Assembly (NCBI RefSeq): GCF_905475395.1
Contig: NC_058339.1
Location: 73,250,520-73,314,519 of the forward strand
Length of the DNA: 64,000 nt
Reading direction: 5' to 3'
Origin: Chrysoperla carnea
Lineage: Eukaryota > Arthropoda > Insecta > Neuroptera > Chrysopidae
Shown: piece by piece, positions 1 through 10,461 of the stretch
Position numbering within the stretch: position 1 is the first letter of the stretch
Layout of the letters: each line of letters starts with the position of its first letter
The notes under the pieces: model-generated
Seen by the model: only the letters and a program-made list of their open reading frames with translations
Told to the model about the DNA's origin: nothing
Database searches by the model: none
Translations under genes and position numbers: made by a program

Positions 1-1357
1 CCTAGCTGAAATAATAGAAGTATGTCCAGCGTCAAATTATAAAAAGGAGCGCCAGATAAAAAAATACTTTTACAAAAAGAAAACCGACTTTAAAAGAAAA
101 ACTTTTCCAAAACAAATTAATATGCACTAAAAAGTAAAAAAAAATAACGTAGTTAAAATTAATTAAAGATAATATAATGTAGTTAAAATTATTGTTATTT
201 TTGGAGTCGGTGTCAGCCAAGGAAACAACTTCCACTTTCCCTTCTAAGACTTTCCAAGTTTTTTGCGATAAGACAACCTAGACAATTCTCCCTTAAAATA
301 AGATATTTTCAATTCTATATATTTAAAATATAAAATAATTATATTAAATTGATACTTATAATTTATACAATATATTCCTACTTTTGAAATTAAAATTATA
401 TTAAAAAAAATGCCCTTCAATTATTAAATTAATAAGTTTTTAATCAATTCCCAAATGTAAAATTAATATTATAAATAACAAAAAAATGATGAAGACTTAT
501 ATAATATTAATATTTTCAAAAAGAAACGTTGGGCAGGAGCTGCGTTAGCTAAGCGAATTTCCTCAGAGATTTAAAAACTAACACTTTTTTCTTAAAATCG
601 AATATTGTATTTTTAATTTTTCAAGAATATTTATTTCGAAAACTATGCGTCTAGATAAAGAAAATCACAAGAGTACTTTTTACATTAAAACTGGCGAAAA
701 AATACAAAACAATATTTAATTTTGAAACATGATTTAGGTAATTTTATTTTTTCTAAATTTTGTACATTTCAGACCTTATCTGTTGATGACCTTCTATATA
801 CCAAAACCCTTCTTGACACCATATTTTATTCAAATCGGACTTAAATTGCTGATATATATATACTGGGCGTTCTGTTATTGACTGAAGATCGTTGGCCTGC
901 AGAATATGCTCATAAAGACGAAGGAAAAAGTTATTTTCCACTTTTGGATCTGAGGCCTAATTTGCGAGATAATTAACAAAATAAATTAATATAATATTAA
1001 TAAAAACTTAAAATCTTTATCGAATCACAATTCAATAAAATTTTAAATGAATGAAATTTTTACAAATTCCATCATCAGTACAAAAGCAATAGCTCCTTTT
1101 TCTTCAAAAATTCGCTAGTTACAATTTTTAGATGCATGTGTATATAATTAATTTCCAGAAATAGACACATTTTTTGTTTGTCTATTTTTACAGTCTAATG
1201 AAATTACGACTTATATAAAATAAATTTTAATTTTCTTCTTGATTTAATTTTTTTTTTATTGTTACAATAATTTAAATATTAACAAAAAATTAATTAATTA
1301 AAATGGAAAACACCCATAATATTTTGTAATAAAATTCAAAATTTTTTTGTTTCACAG
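1..1357. other. Upstream part of a tan intron; no convincing exon
   Basis: This AT-rich stretch precedes the first visible tan exon, which opens directly behind a TTTCACAG acceptor, so most or all of it should be intron. I searched the + strand for the family's N-terminal motif (a Gly-Thr-His/Tyr-x-x-Gly type segment) and did not find it. The only protein-like item is a minus-strand open stretch at 775-949, listed separately. Confidence 0.5.
775..949 (-). other. Orphan open stretch, possible exon or decayed gene piece
   Basis: On the minus strand about 58 codons are open between a TCAG acceptor-like site (950-952) and a weak GTCTGA donor-like site. The translation looks protein-like rather than random: it has several W, H, Y and Q residues, for example CQEGFWYIEGHQQIR near its end. 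I do not recognise the family. No partner exon was found on the minus strand nearby. It lies inside the presumed tan intron, so it may be a remnant of a transposon or a retrocopy. Chance openness in AT-rich DNA is the alternative. Confidence 0.2.
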
Positions 1358-4300
1358 GGACGGAATTTTGCTGCTATAATTAAAGAATTTTTGGAAACGT
1401 CACGACCATTAAATGACGAATATATCCCATTATATGAAACAAAAGAAGGTCGTAAAGTTTACGATGAAACTTTAGAATGTGTGAAGAAAAATTTCCCACA
1501 ATATATACGAGAATTAGAAGGAACAGCAGAAGGAGCTCAAGTTCCTTTTTATAAAGTAATTTTAAATAATTGATAAATTTTTTAGCAGTTTGAAAAAATG
1601 AACAATACGATTGAAACATGTCGCATTATTATTTAATTTCATAAATCAAATTTAGCAAAAAATTAAAAAAATTATCATTAAAAATTATCATTATTTAAAA
1701 AAAAAATTATGATTTATTTAAACTATTGAAGTGATTTCTTACAGCTATTCTTATTGCACATGGATGATATAACAACACGCACGGTACAAAATCGATCTGG
1801 AAATATTCATCCAAGTGGCTGTTCCACAATATGTGTTAACCAACCTGGAGAGGTATTCATTATTTTTAGTAATATTTTTTCCGAAAATACAGACTTATGC
1901 ACTATATCGAATATCAATATATTTTCATCCCTCTAGACCAACTTGAAGAGGCTGTGTATGCACGCAAAAACTAAAGGGTGTTTTCCGAAATATACATCAG
2001 TATACTGACCAGTAGTACTAACGTCATAAATCAAACGCCATATCGTATTTGTATGTCACCATATTTAGCCGGGCGTGTATGCATTAGAGAGTGTGGAATA
2101 ATGATTTTATTAAAATGTGTTTCTAAAAATCTGTTTGTAAAAGCTAACTAACATTACCATTCTTTTGGAATAGACTACAAGTAAAATTTGGCTCTGACCA
2201 GTGTATTTCGGAACGAATCATCAGTATGCCACCGAATCATGACGTCATTACCATTGGCCAGTATACTGATATATATTTCGGAAAACACCTTAACAACTGG
2301 TATCACTTTTTTGACGTTAACACAACCTACATACCAATTTTAATGTCCAAAGCTTTAAAAACATAGAAAAAATGGTGTTTTTTCTGAGAAACCCTTCCCA
2401 ATTATGAAAATCAAATCTTGTTAACGTCAATAAGGCTTGGATACAATCCTACATACATGCAGCATTCATGCATCATTTGAACTAAAGGGAGCCATTGGAG
2501 AAGCTCAAACGTTCGATAAACAAATATATATATAGGGTGGGCCATTATAATCTATACACCTAAATATCTCGTTTTGTAGTTAACCAATCAAAAAATAACT
2601 AAAACAAAAGTTGCAGATTTTGATGGGGGGCATCATGTTCTGACATCAGATTGGTCCTAGTTCTTCGGGTTTCTTTAATAGCCCATTTAGATTCTAAACG
2701 GTAAGAGATAGAATAACACTTTAAGTTAGAAAGTTGATCCTCATTAAAATACTAAAAAATTTTTGTTTAAACATTTTTTCGAAAATCGTTAGCTTTCGGA
2801 GGAAATGCGATCATTATTACATTTAATCGAACGAAAATACACTTAAAGTTTATCGATAATTGTAGGTCAAACTCATAGACACAGGTGAATGTCCTCTATT
2901 GCCCTTGGCAACTTTTGGCTTAAGCGTGTCTTCTTTCGAATAAATGCAATAATGACATATTTCTAAGCCGCAATTCCTCCGAAAACTGACGTTTTACGAA
3001 AAAATGTTTTTAAAAACATTTTTTCTTTTATTTTTTATGAGGATCAATTTTCTAATTTAAAGTGTTATTCTATCTTTTACCATGTATAATAAAAAATGGC
3101 TATTTAAGAAACACAAAGAACTAGATCCAATCTTATGTCAGGTACAATCTGATATCCCCCATCAAGTTCTGCAACTTTTGCTTAAGTTATTTTTGGTTGA
3201 TTAACTACAAAACGAGATATTTATATGTATAAATTAAAATGGACCACTCTGTATAACAATCTCCAAAACTCCGTGAATTGTATTCTAGGGATCATGAAAT
3301 ACATTTATAACACATACCTTGCCGTTTACTTTCAATACAATACATGCGGAAAATTAGACTAAAAAAAATTTGATTTTTTAATTTTTTGGAAAACCACTTA
3401 ACAAATTCTTGTGTAATTATTTTATTTATTTTTTTATAGGAAATATTAGGACATACCGAAGATGCACTTGCTGAAGTTTTAAATCATTTCTATTTTGTTT
3501 CGGCACACATCATTTCTGATAAACCAGAAGGACGTTGGAAAGTTAAAGAGGAAAAATTCACATCCTTATGTTATGCAGGACATTTACCTGGCTATACAAT
3601 GAATTATAATCATCATGGCCTTGTTTTTAGTATAAATACTTTAAGTGCACATCGTTTAAATTCTGGTAAAACACGTAAGTTATCGCAAAAATTTTATTTT
3701 GATTGCCATTTTTAATTTTCACATTTTTTGAATACTTATTTGAATCTAGCGATCGCGCAAATCTTTAAATTTTTTTGTATTATTGACAACAATGGCTATT
3801 TTTGTCTAAAAATTGAATTTTCCCGCCCACTATTGTGGGTTTTAAAACTCTTTATTTTCATATTACTATTCAGCGATTTCGAAAACCTCTAGGATAATAA
3901 TATTTTCTTGATATATTTGTTTTAATCGAGTAGCTAAAAATTGAATTTTTCGGTCACCATTTTGAATTTTGAATTTTTCATGATCAGATTCAGATTCAGC
4001 GATCTCGAAAGCCCCCAGGACAATATCATTTTCTTAAAATGAATTTTTCGGTCGCCATTTTTAGGTTTCATACTTAGATTCGATTTCAACGGCCCCAAAA
4101 GCCCCCAGATTGGCATTTTCATCCTTCTTTATTATTTTTAGTACGTTTCGGGTATTTTGTATTTTTAATACATAAAAGTCGAATTTCCGAGAAAGGAGGG
4201 AGAAAGGCTCACAATCTAATTTAACGACAATTACAAACAAAACGAGATATTAAACATCAAAATCGGTTCAAGATCAAAAAAGTTAGTTAGTCGACCCTGA

Positions 4301-6581
4301 TTTTACATTCATTAAAGTAGTCCGGCTGTCCTTTGATTACGATAAACACTGTTTTAGGTCCTTTTGCCGGGCAAAATTGTGAATTATTTCATTTTAAAAT
4401 TGTGATTTTTAACACAGTATCTTATGGAAGAATTCACAATAATGTTAATTGTTCAAAGATTAATCGGTAACTGACCTTCAAAAAAGTTTTAAACATAAAA
4501 AAACTTTAGTTTTTCATGCTTTTACGATATTTTTAGAGCATTTTATTACATTTGCGTCATACAAATTGCCTAGTTGACTACACAACCGCCAGTCTGCTTC
4601 ACAAAAAATATAGACAACTTACAGTTATATTTATTTATTCATGATTTTTAACGTCAAATATAGGCAATAAATATAACATTTATGTATACTTATTTGCATA
4701 TATTAAAATAGTTTTATGATTTTAGCACGTCATTTTATCACACGAGCATTATTATCAGCTGAAAATTTTCTACAAGCTCAGCAAATTTTACGAGATGATG
4801 GATGCGGAGCTGGAGATGGTTGCTCAATAAATATGACCTTTTTAAAACAGGAAGGTGACCGTCTATTTCATAATGCGGAAATGGGCCCGGCCCTACCAGA
4901 TACGAATCAATCACAATTGAATATTTTAACTGCAAGTCCTGGTGAAAATATTTTCCATTGTAACAAGTAAGTTTTTACGTTGAAAATATCAATTTAAGTA
5001 ATTTTTTTTAAACTAATAGTTCCATTTTTTTTTTTTTTTTTATTATTAATTATTAATAAAAAATAGTTATATTTTTGAATAAAAAAACGAAAATGACGTA
5101 TTTACAACCGTTGAGGTTGTGAGTAAATCTATTTCTATGGATAAATTAAAGATTTCTGTAAAAATGGTAAACGCAAAAATGTAAATGGTAAAAATACAAT
5201 TCATGGCCATCTGTTCAGATATACTCAATGAATTAAGACTATTTTACATTTAATAAAAAAAAATTAAAAACTTTTAAACCCAACGATATAATTACATTCC
5301 ATAATCTGATATCGATCCAATTATGCACATCATTTATTAATTTCCCAGCTTCTCCTATTTATATCATATTTTTGGCAGTTTTTAAGGCTTTTTATATCTT
5401 TACAGCCGTTTTTAGAATGGCGCTTTCCCAGCTTTCTTTCCACCCTTTTTATGTCGAAGTATCATATTTTTCGGAGTTTTGAACACTTTACGATTCGAAA
5501 TTGAATGGTAGTTGTAGTATCAATTTCCCAACTACCTTTCCGAATTTTTATACAAATATTTTAAAATGTACAACATCACGAAAAGACAAAATCTTATTTG
5601 AAAGACGTTTCACGAGAGTTAAGCTACTTAACATACAGATCCTTTCACTTTTAAGTAAATTCTTGACGAGACGAATGTTTTTTTTAAACTAAAAACTCGT
5701 TTGCTTTTATCTTTTTATGCTCTAATAATTTTTATTTATTTAGATATCTACGTTTAACAATAAAAGAAGCTGAAGGAATGATAATTGAAAGTAGCGATGC
5801 TCGAATGGAGACATTCAATAAATGTTGTAAACCCACAACTAAACAGGATGTTGTTAAAATGTTATCAGATCATACAAATTATATTCATCCTGTGTTTAGA
5901 GATTGTGGTCCAAATGATTTTGTTAAAACTATTGCCGTTGGTAAGTCTAGAACCAAGAATATATATAAGGACGTGAAACTTAAGTGGAGAGGGTAGCAGT
6001 AAAAAAGGCGCCTATCTGGACGAAGTCTAGTACTTAGATTTTTATTTTATATCTAATAATAACCCATAGCTAATCTAAATTGGAATTTAATACCAAGAAA
6101 GACTCTATCTAGCGATATAAAAAAGAACTATAGTTTGCAACGCCCATAGATACATAATATTTAACGGAAATGTTTGTTTTCAATCTTGTAAACCATACGC
6201 ACATACTATGCACATGTAAAAAAGTATAACACATTAAAATATGTAATGAAATAGGTATCTTTTGCCTTTTCATTCAATGAAAAAATCAGTAGAGTTATTT
6301 ACGTATGGTTTACATTTTTTTACTTGTTGCGCTGACATCTTAGTGTTAAAATCAAATAGTTTTATGGTCAAGATAACCATCATTCTATTATGTCTTCAAC
6401 TGCCCACTCTGTTCCCCTGCTGAGATGAACTCGTAAACTGTATATTTTACAAAAATAACATTTTTTATTTTATTTTGTAGGTATATTTGATTGTATAAAA
6501 CGTACTTGGAGTATTTATGCTGACAATCCACAAAATACAGAACCATTAGTCGTTTTACCAATTATATTAAAGGATAATTAA
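1358..6581 (+). CDS. tan: Tan, N-beta-alanyl-dopamine / carcinine hydrolase (5' exon missing)
   Basis: Tan releases dopamine or histamine from beta-alanyl conjugates, reversing Ebony, in cuticle tanning and photoreceptor histamine recycling. It belongs to the C45 / acyl-CoA:6-APA acyltransferase family of Ntn hydrolases. Exons read as 1358-1555, 1745-1852, 3440-3674, 4726-4966, 5744-5940 and 6481-6581; all junction phases agree and give 359 residues. Seen: GRNFAAIIKEFL at the start, RELEGTAEGAQVPFY, then SGCST, where the Gly-Cys bond is the known autocleavage site and Cys (codon 1820-1822) becomes the N-terminal nucleophile. GHTEDA, PRHFITRALLSAEN and DGCSINMTF follow. About 30 N-terminal residues are missing compared with the fly protein (about 387 residues), so the first exon lies left of the window. 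An AATAAA at 6611 fits the 3' end. Intron 2 carries two inverted-repeat elements. Confidence 0.93.
1973..2292. mobile_element. MITE with about 32-bp terminal inverted repeats
   Basis: The left end GGTGTTTTCCGAAATATA, continuing through ATCAGTATACTG, is repeated inverted at the right end (CAGTATACTGAT through TTTCGGAAAACACC). The inside shows no open frame. It lies in tan intron 2. TAA or TTAA-like bases flank both ends, but the exact target duplication is unclear. Confidence 0.7.
2529..3255. mobile_element. Long foldback / MITE element in tan intron 2
   Basis: The two halves are imperfect reverse complements over roughly 300 bp each. The left end reads TATATAGGGTGGGCCATT and the right end, reversed, TATACAGAGTGGTCCATT. 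Matching inner blocks include the CTCGTTTTGTAGTTAA segment near the left end and its inverse at about 3200, and the AGTGTTATTCTATCTTTTAC segment at about 3060 with its inverse at about 2710. A related half-copy lies at 47700-48120. No coding capacity is seen. Confidence 0.7.
3805..4140. repeat. Degenerate tandem repeat in tan intron 3
   Basis: Three diverged copies of a 110-125 bp unit begin near 3807, 3931 and 4043. Each carries AAAATTGAATTTT or a close variant, then CGCC/CACC..ATTTT, and ends with GCGAT..CGAAA..C(C/T)CC(C/T)AGGA-like sequence. Confidence 0.45.
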
Positions 6582-7080
6582 TTAATTTATTAAATTGATT
6601 TTTAATTTTAAATAAAATTGTATGTTTCATCATTTAGGTACCTACCGTCTGACCTAAAAAATATATAATAAATGTACTATTTTCACATATAATTCAATAC
6701 CATTCATTATTAATTTGTTATTAATAAAATTTAAAACTTGTATTTAATTAATTTAATATATTTAAATAAAATTTATTTTATTATAATTATATGTGTATAC
6801 TTAATTATTCACTAGTTGAGTCTTAAACAAATGATAGGATTATTATTTCCTGAACCCTGTCCTGCATATATTATTCAATGTTCCTGTCCTTGGAGAGTTG
6901 CAGGCTGGAACAAAGTTGCCAGAAAGTTTTAATTCAAGTCGCCCCATCTACAAATAGCTAGCCCCTAAATAGTTATCAGGCGACATAATTTTATCGTTTG
7001 GCTACTGATAGCCAAAGTCTCTATTTTCGTTTTTATAGATTGTTTCTTTAATTAAATATTTAAGTAGGTTCTCTATATTA

Positions 7081-8103
7081 AACAAGTGAAAACAAACAAT
7101 TGACTGAGTTAATTGTTGAAATACCATGCATAGTCAGTGTTGATTTCTTTATTACACATACAAACATGCTACACATACATAACTGATAATCAAGTATTCG
7201 TTGTGTGCGTAGTCATGGTAGGGATAATAAAATCGATGCCAGCGCTTTAAGTGAAAAATTTTGGAGATAAAGTGGGCTGTTATGACTAATTTGCAATTCT
7301 TTACATGTTAATGATATAGAAACTGTCAAATTAAAATGATTGAAAAACACTAATTAATTAAACTTAATGCATTAAAAATTGTGAAAATAAGAAATCAAAT
7401 TGTACAAATATTATTTTTCAAATGTTAATTATCGTAATTATTTATTTAAATTTGTGAAACAAGAATATTAAATTTTAAATGTAAGTTTTCAATGCAATCC
7501 ACACAATTATATATGCATCCATTAATTCTATAATTAAAGTAGTGTATCGTTGTCATGGAAACGAAATTCACGCTCGGAGCGAATAGTACATATGTAAATG
7601 ACTTTATAGTGTTCTGCATTACCGACCGACATTTAGTGTATAGTTTGTACACATATTATAAAATTTCCGCCTAATTGGCGCCCTCACGGGTAAACAGTGA
7701 TGTTTACGAAAAAATGTTTCAAACAAAAGTTGTTTAATTTTTGATAAGGAACATTTTTTACATTTAAACTTTTGTTCTATCTCTAACGGTTTATAAGATG
7801 GGTCCTACGGACCCAAGACCCAATTAACCTATGATGCTCATTTACGAACTTGACCTCACTTTTTACGTCCTGAGTACGCTGTAAAAATTTCAGCTCGATA
7901 TCTTTTTTCGTTTTTGAGTTATCGTGACCACAGACGGACGGACGGACGGACGGACGGACGGACGGACAACCGGAAATGGACTAATTAGGTGATTCTATGA
8001 ACACCTATGACAAAATTTTTTTCCTAGCATCATTATTTTTAAGCGTTACAAACTTGGGACTAAACTTATAATACTATATATATTTCATATATGCATGGTA
8101 TAA
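7081..8103 (+). repeat. Interspersed repeat A, copy 1 (interrupted)
   Basis: It begins with the family end AACAAGTGAAAACAAACAAT, and its second half holds the diagnostic core TCCTACGGACC, the ATCTCTAACGGTTTA block and a right end near TATGCATGGTATA. Compared with copies at 54437 and 55528, roughly 450 bp in the left half are extra or unalignable by eye. A (GACG)n run at 7933-7967 expands the GACAGACGGAC stretch shared by all copies. Confidence 0.7.
7933..7967. repeat. (GACG)n microsatellite
   Basis: About nine uninterrupted copies of the tetranucleotide GACG inside repeat A copy 1. Other copies have only a few GACAGACGGAC-type repeats at the same place, so it looks like a local expansion. 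Confidence 0.9.
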
Positions 8104-8312
8104 AAACTTTACTCATTTCGGAAAAAATTTTTTTTTCTTTTTCCCGCCCCTTGACAGTGGCTAACTATTTATGATACTAAAATTATTATTAGTAATATTA
8201 ATAGTAACTGCAGCACTGTCAAGTGGCGGAAAAAAAGCAGCGCCGTACGGAAACCTGAATGGCTCACAATCAATTTATGAAAAAGTGGCGCTACACTACA
8301 TTTTCGAAACCA

Positions 8313-8513
8313 CCCTGGTGGAAAAAATATTTGAAAAAAGAATTAGTCTTAATAAGTCTTACGAAACTCTGAAAGTCTTAGAAACTTTAAAAAAGTATTA
8401 AGAACTCTGAATAACTCTGAATTAAACTAGTCCGAAAACGTTGAGAAATTCAAAGTTCCTAAGTCTTTTTCAGAATTTCTTATTCTTTCTTCAAATATTT
8501 TTTTCCACCAGGG
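8313..8513. mobile_element. Small MITE with CCCTGGTGGAAAAA ends, copy 1
   Basis: The left end CCCTGGTGGAAAAAATATTT is repeated inverted at the right end (AAATATTTTTTTCCACCAGGG). The interior contains AACGTTGAGAAATTCA and repeated ACTCTGAA/AGTCTTAGAAA strings. A second member of the same size and content is at 32987-33208. Confidence 0.8.
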
Positions 8514-9527
8514 CACAATATAGAAATAAATGGTCTCCTCGAGTTATTATGACTCTAGAAGATCTTTAGCGTTGACCTCGGGCCAATCATGAAGGACTTA
8601 AATACTGATTTTATAGACAATACCTGGAATATTTACGTTGAAATCTCAACATATAATTTTTCCGCGATTATAATCGTACATACTTTCTTTTCATTGTTAA
8701 TTGGAATTAAACAATTCATGCACACAAATGAAATAAATTTTTTTTAGAAATCTACTATACCGATTTTACCAATTCAATTTTTACAATGTTGTCAAGATTA
8801 ATATTATTAATTACACAATATTGAAAAAATTTATATTTATTGCGCAATATTAGTTCGTAATTTGGGTTTTTTTATGATTCATTAATGTAGGACATCAGTC
8901 GAATAGTATCATAGAATATATTGAATAGTATATAAACGCACAGCAACTTAAAAATATGTTTTGTTAATTTTGTGTCACAACAATAGCCCTGTGTGCCTTT
9001 AAAAGGGATTTAACAATCAATTTGTATAAAATATAATTTATAAAAAAGTTTAATGTTAGTAAGTTATATTTTAATTTTTTAAACGTTTCTTTTTTCAGCT
9101 TAAAATGATCTTAACGATCCTCAAAATGGGAGTTAACGATCCATGAAAAACCAAAATTTGTTTATTTCTCCACCCAAGTAATAAAAGAGTGACTAAAATA
9201 ACAACTAATATTAGTAATTTTTTAACATTTTATTGACTAGAAGCACACCATGCAAATATTATAAAACAACCGCAATAATAAATGGTTCCTATTCAGATAT
9301 TTTTTTAATAGAAGCAAGCACTAACGAAAATGTTATTTGATATTAACAATAACTGTTTGATAATATCTTAATTAATAAATTTGATAAAAGATAATCTTGC
9401 TTTGCAAGAAGCACACTTTTAAAATAATTAAATTTGACAACAATAACAGGCTTTAAAAAGGTTCAAATAGTAACAAGCTTACCACTGTGGCGCTATTGAC
9501 AATTCCGCGTTCCTTAAACGAGATGAA

Positions 9528-10225
9528 TTGTAATTTAGTCCGGTGCACTTACGGACTGACCCAAAAGTTTTGACACTAGATTTTCTATTAATTCATCCAA
9601 CAGGGTTGTTTGGCGACCTTAAATCTGATTTTGACCCATATCTTGGGTTTGAGTCGTTGAACTTGCCTGCGTTTTATCTTCAATCCCATTTATGTCAAAG
9701 TACATGCTACAATTGATAGAAAAAAAAGTTATTCGTCTTCATATTCAAAAATTTTTTTGTTTCTTATTGTAACAGTTTTTTGCAAATAGATTTTTAATAG
9801 CGCATTTTCTTCCTCAAGAGAATTCAAGCTGAAATTTTTACAGCGTGTTTAGGGCGTAAAAAGTGGGGTCGAGTTCGTATATGAGCAACATAAGTCAATT
9901 GGGTCTTGGATCCGTAGAACCCATCTTTTAAATTGTTACGAGGTAGAACAAAAGTTTAAGAGTAAAAAATAAACAACTTTTGTTTGAAAAATTTTTTGTA
10001 AACACCACTGTTTACCCGTGAGGGCGCAAATTAGGTTAGGGGCACAAACTGTTTCAAAAAGAAACTCACGAAAAAATGTTTGTCTTTGAAGAGGAATAAC
10101 TTTTTTTCTATCAACCGTAGCGTGTACTTTATTAATTTAAAGTCTCCAAATAACCGCCTATTGCAAATAACACCCATCTACGATTTACGTAAGTGCACTA
10201 GACCAAATTATCAGGGTCCGACAAT
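9528..10225. mobile_element. Foldback element split by a repeat A insertion
   Basis: The arms at about 9528-9760 and 10075-10225 are inverted copies: the GGTGCACTTACG block on the left pairs with CGTAAGTGCACTAGACC on the right, and the TGATAGAAAAAAAAGTTATTC block pairs with GAATAACTTTTTTTCTATC. Between them sits a truncated, minus-orientation copy of repeat A (about 9828-10037) with GGGTCTTGGATCCGTAG and AACGG-type blocks. Confidence 0.6.
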
Positions 10226-10461
10226 GAAATGAAAATCCGTTTTATGAAAACAATTTTTTTTAAATATTTCACCTTCGGAAAGGTTTAGAACCTACTGTAT
10301 TTATTTACAATTACCTTTAAAACACGATTACCTTATTTTAAGTTATATAAAAGTGATCTCAAAAGCTTTTAGAAAAATCGAAGCTTTCCGTAATTATTCC
10401 AGAAATAAATAATGCATATTTTGAGACTCTAATTCATACAATTTATTAATTCTAGTTTAAA

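Larger units (their letters stand above)
6582..10461. other. Gene-free interval between tan and the BTB-DM9 gene, filled with repeats
   Basis: After the tan poly(A) signal I see no convincing exon. The interval holds an interspersed repeat copy (7081-8103), a small MITE (8313-8513), a short signal-peptide-like open frame (8171-8401) that runs into that MITE, and a foldback element split by another repeat copy (9528-10225). A TTCTAG acceptor at 10451-10456, just before the BTB start codon, suggests that a 5' untranslated exon of the next gene lies somewhere in this interval. Confidence 0.6.

Noticed and set aside
7933-7967. Tandem GACG units considered as a CRISPR-like or regulatory array.
   Set aside because: They are a plain tetranucleotide microsatellite inside repeat A with no spacers.
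8171-8401. A short plus-strand frame starting MILKLLLVILIVTAALSS, like a signal peptide of a secreted small protein or neuropeptide.
   Set aside because: The second half runs straight into the MITE at 8313-8513, and the first half lies within a short inverted repeat (CCCCTTGACAGTGGC / GCACTGTCAAGTGG). No cleavage sites, cysteine pattern or further exon support a precursor.
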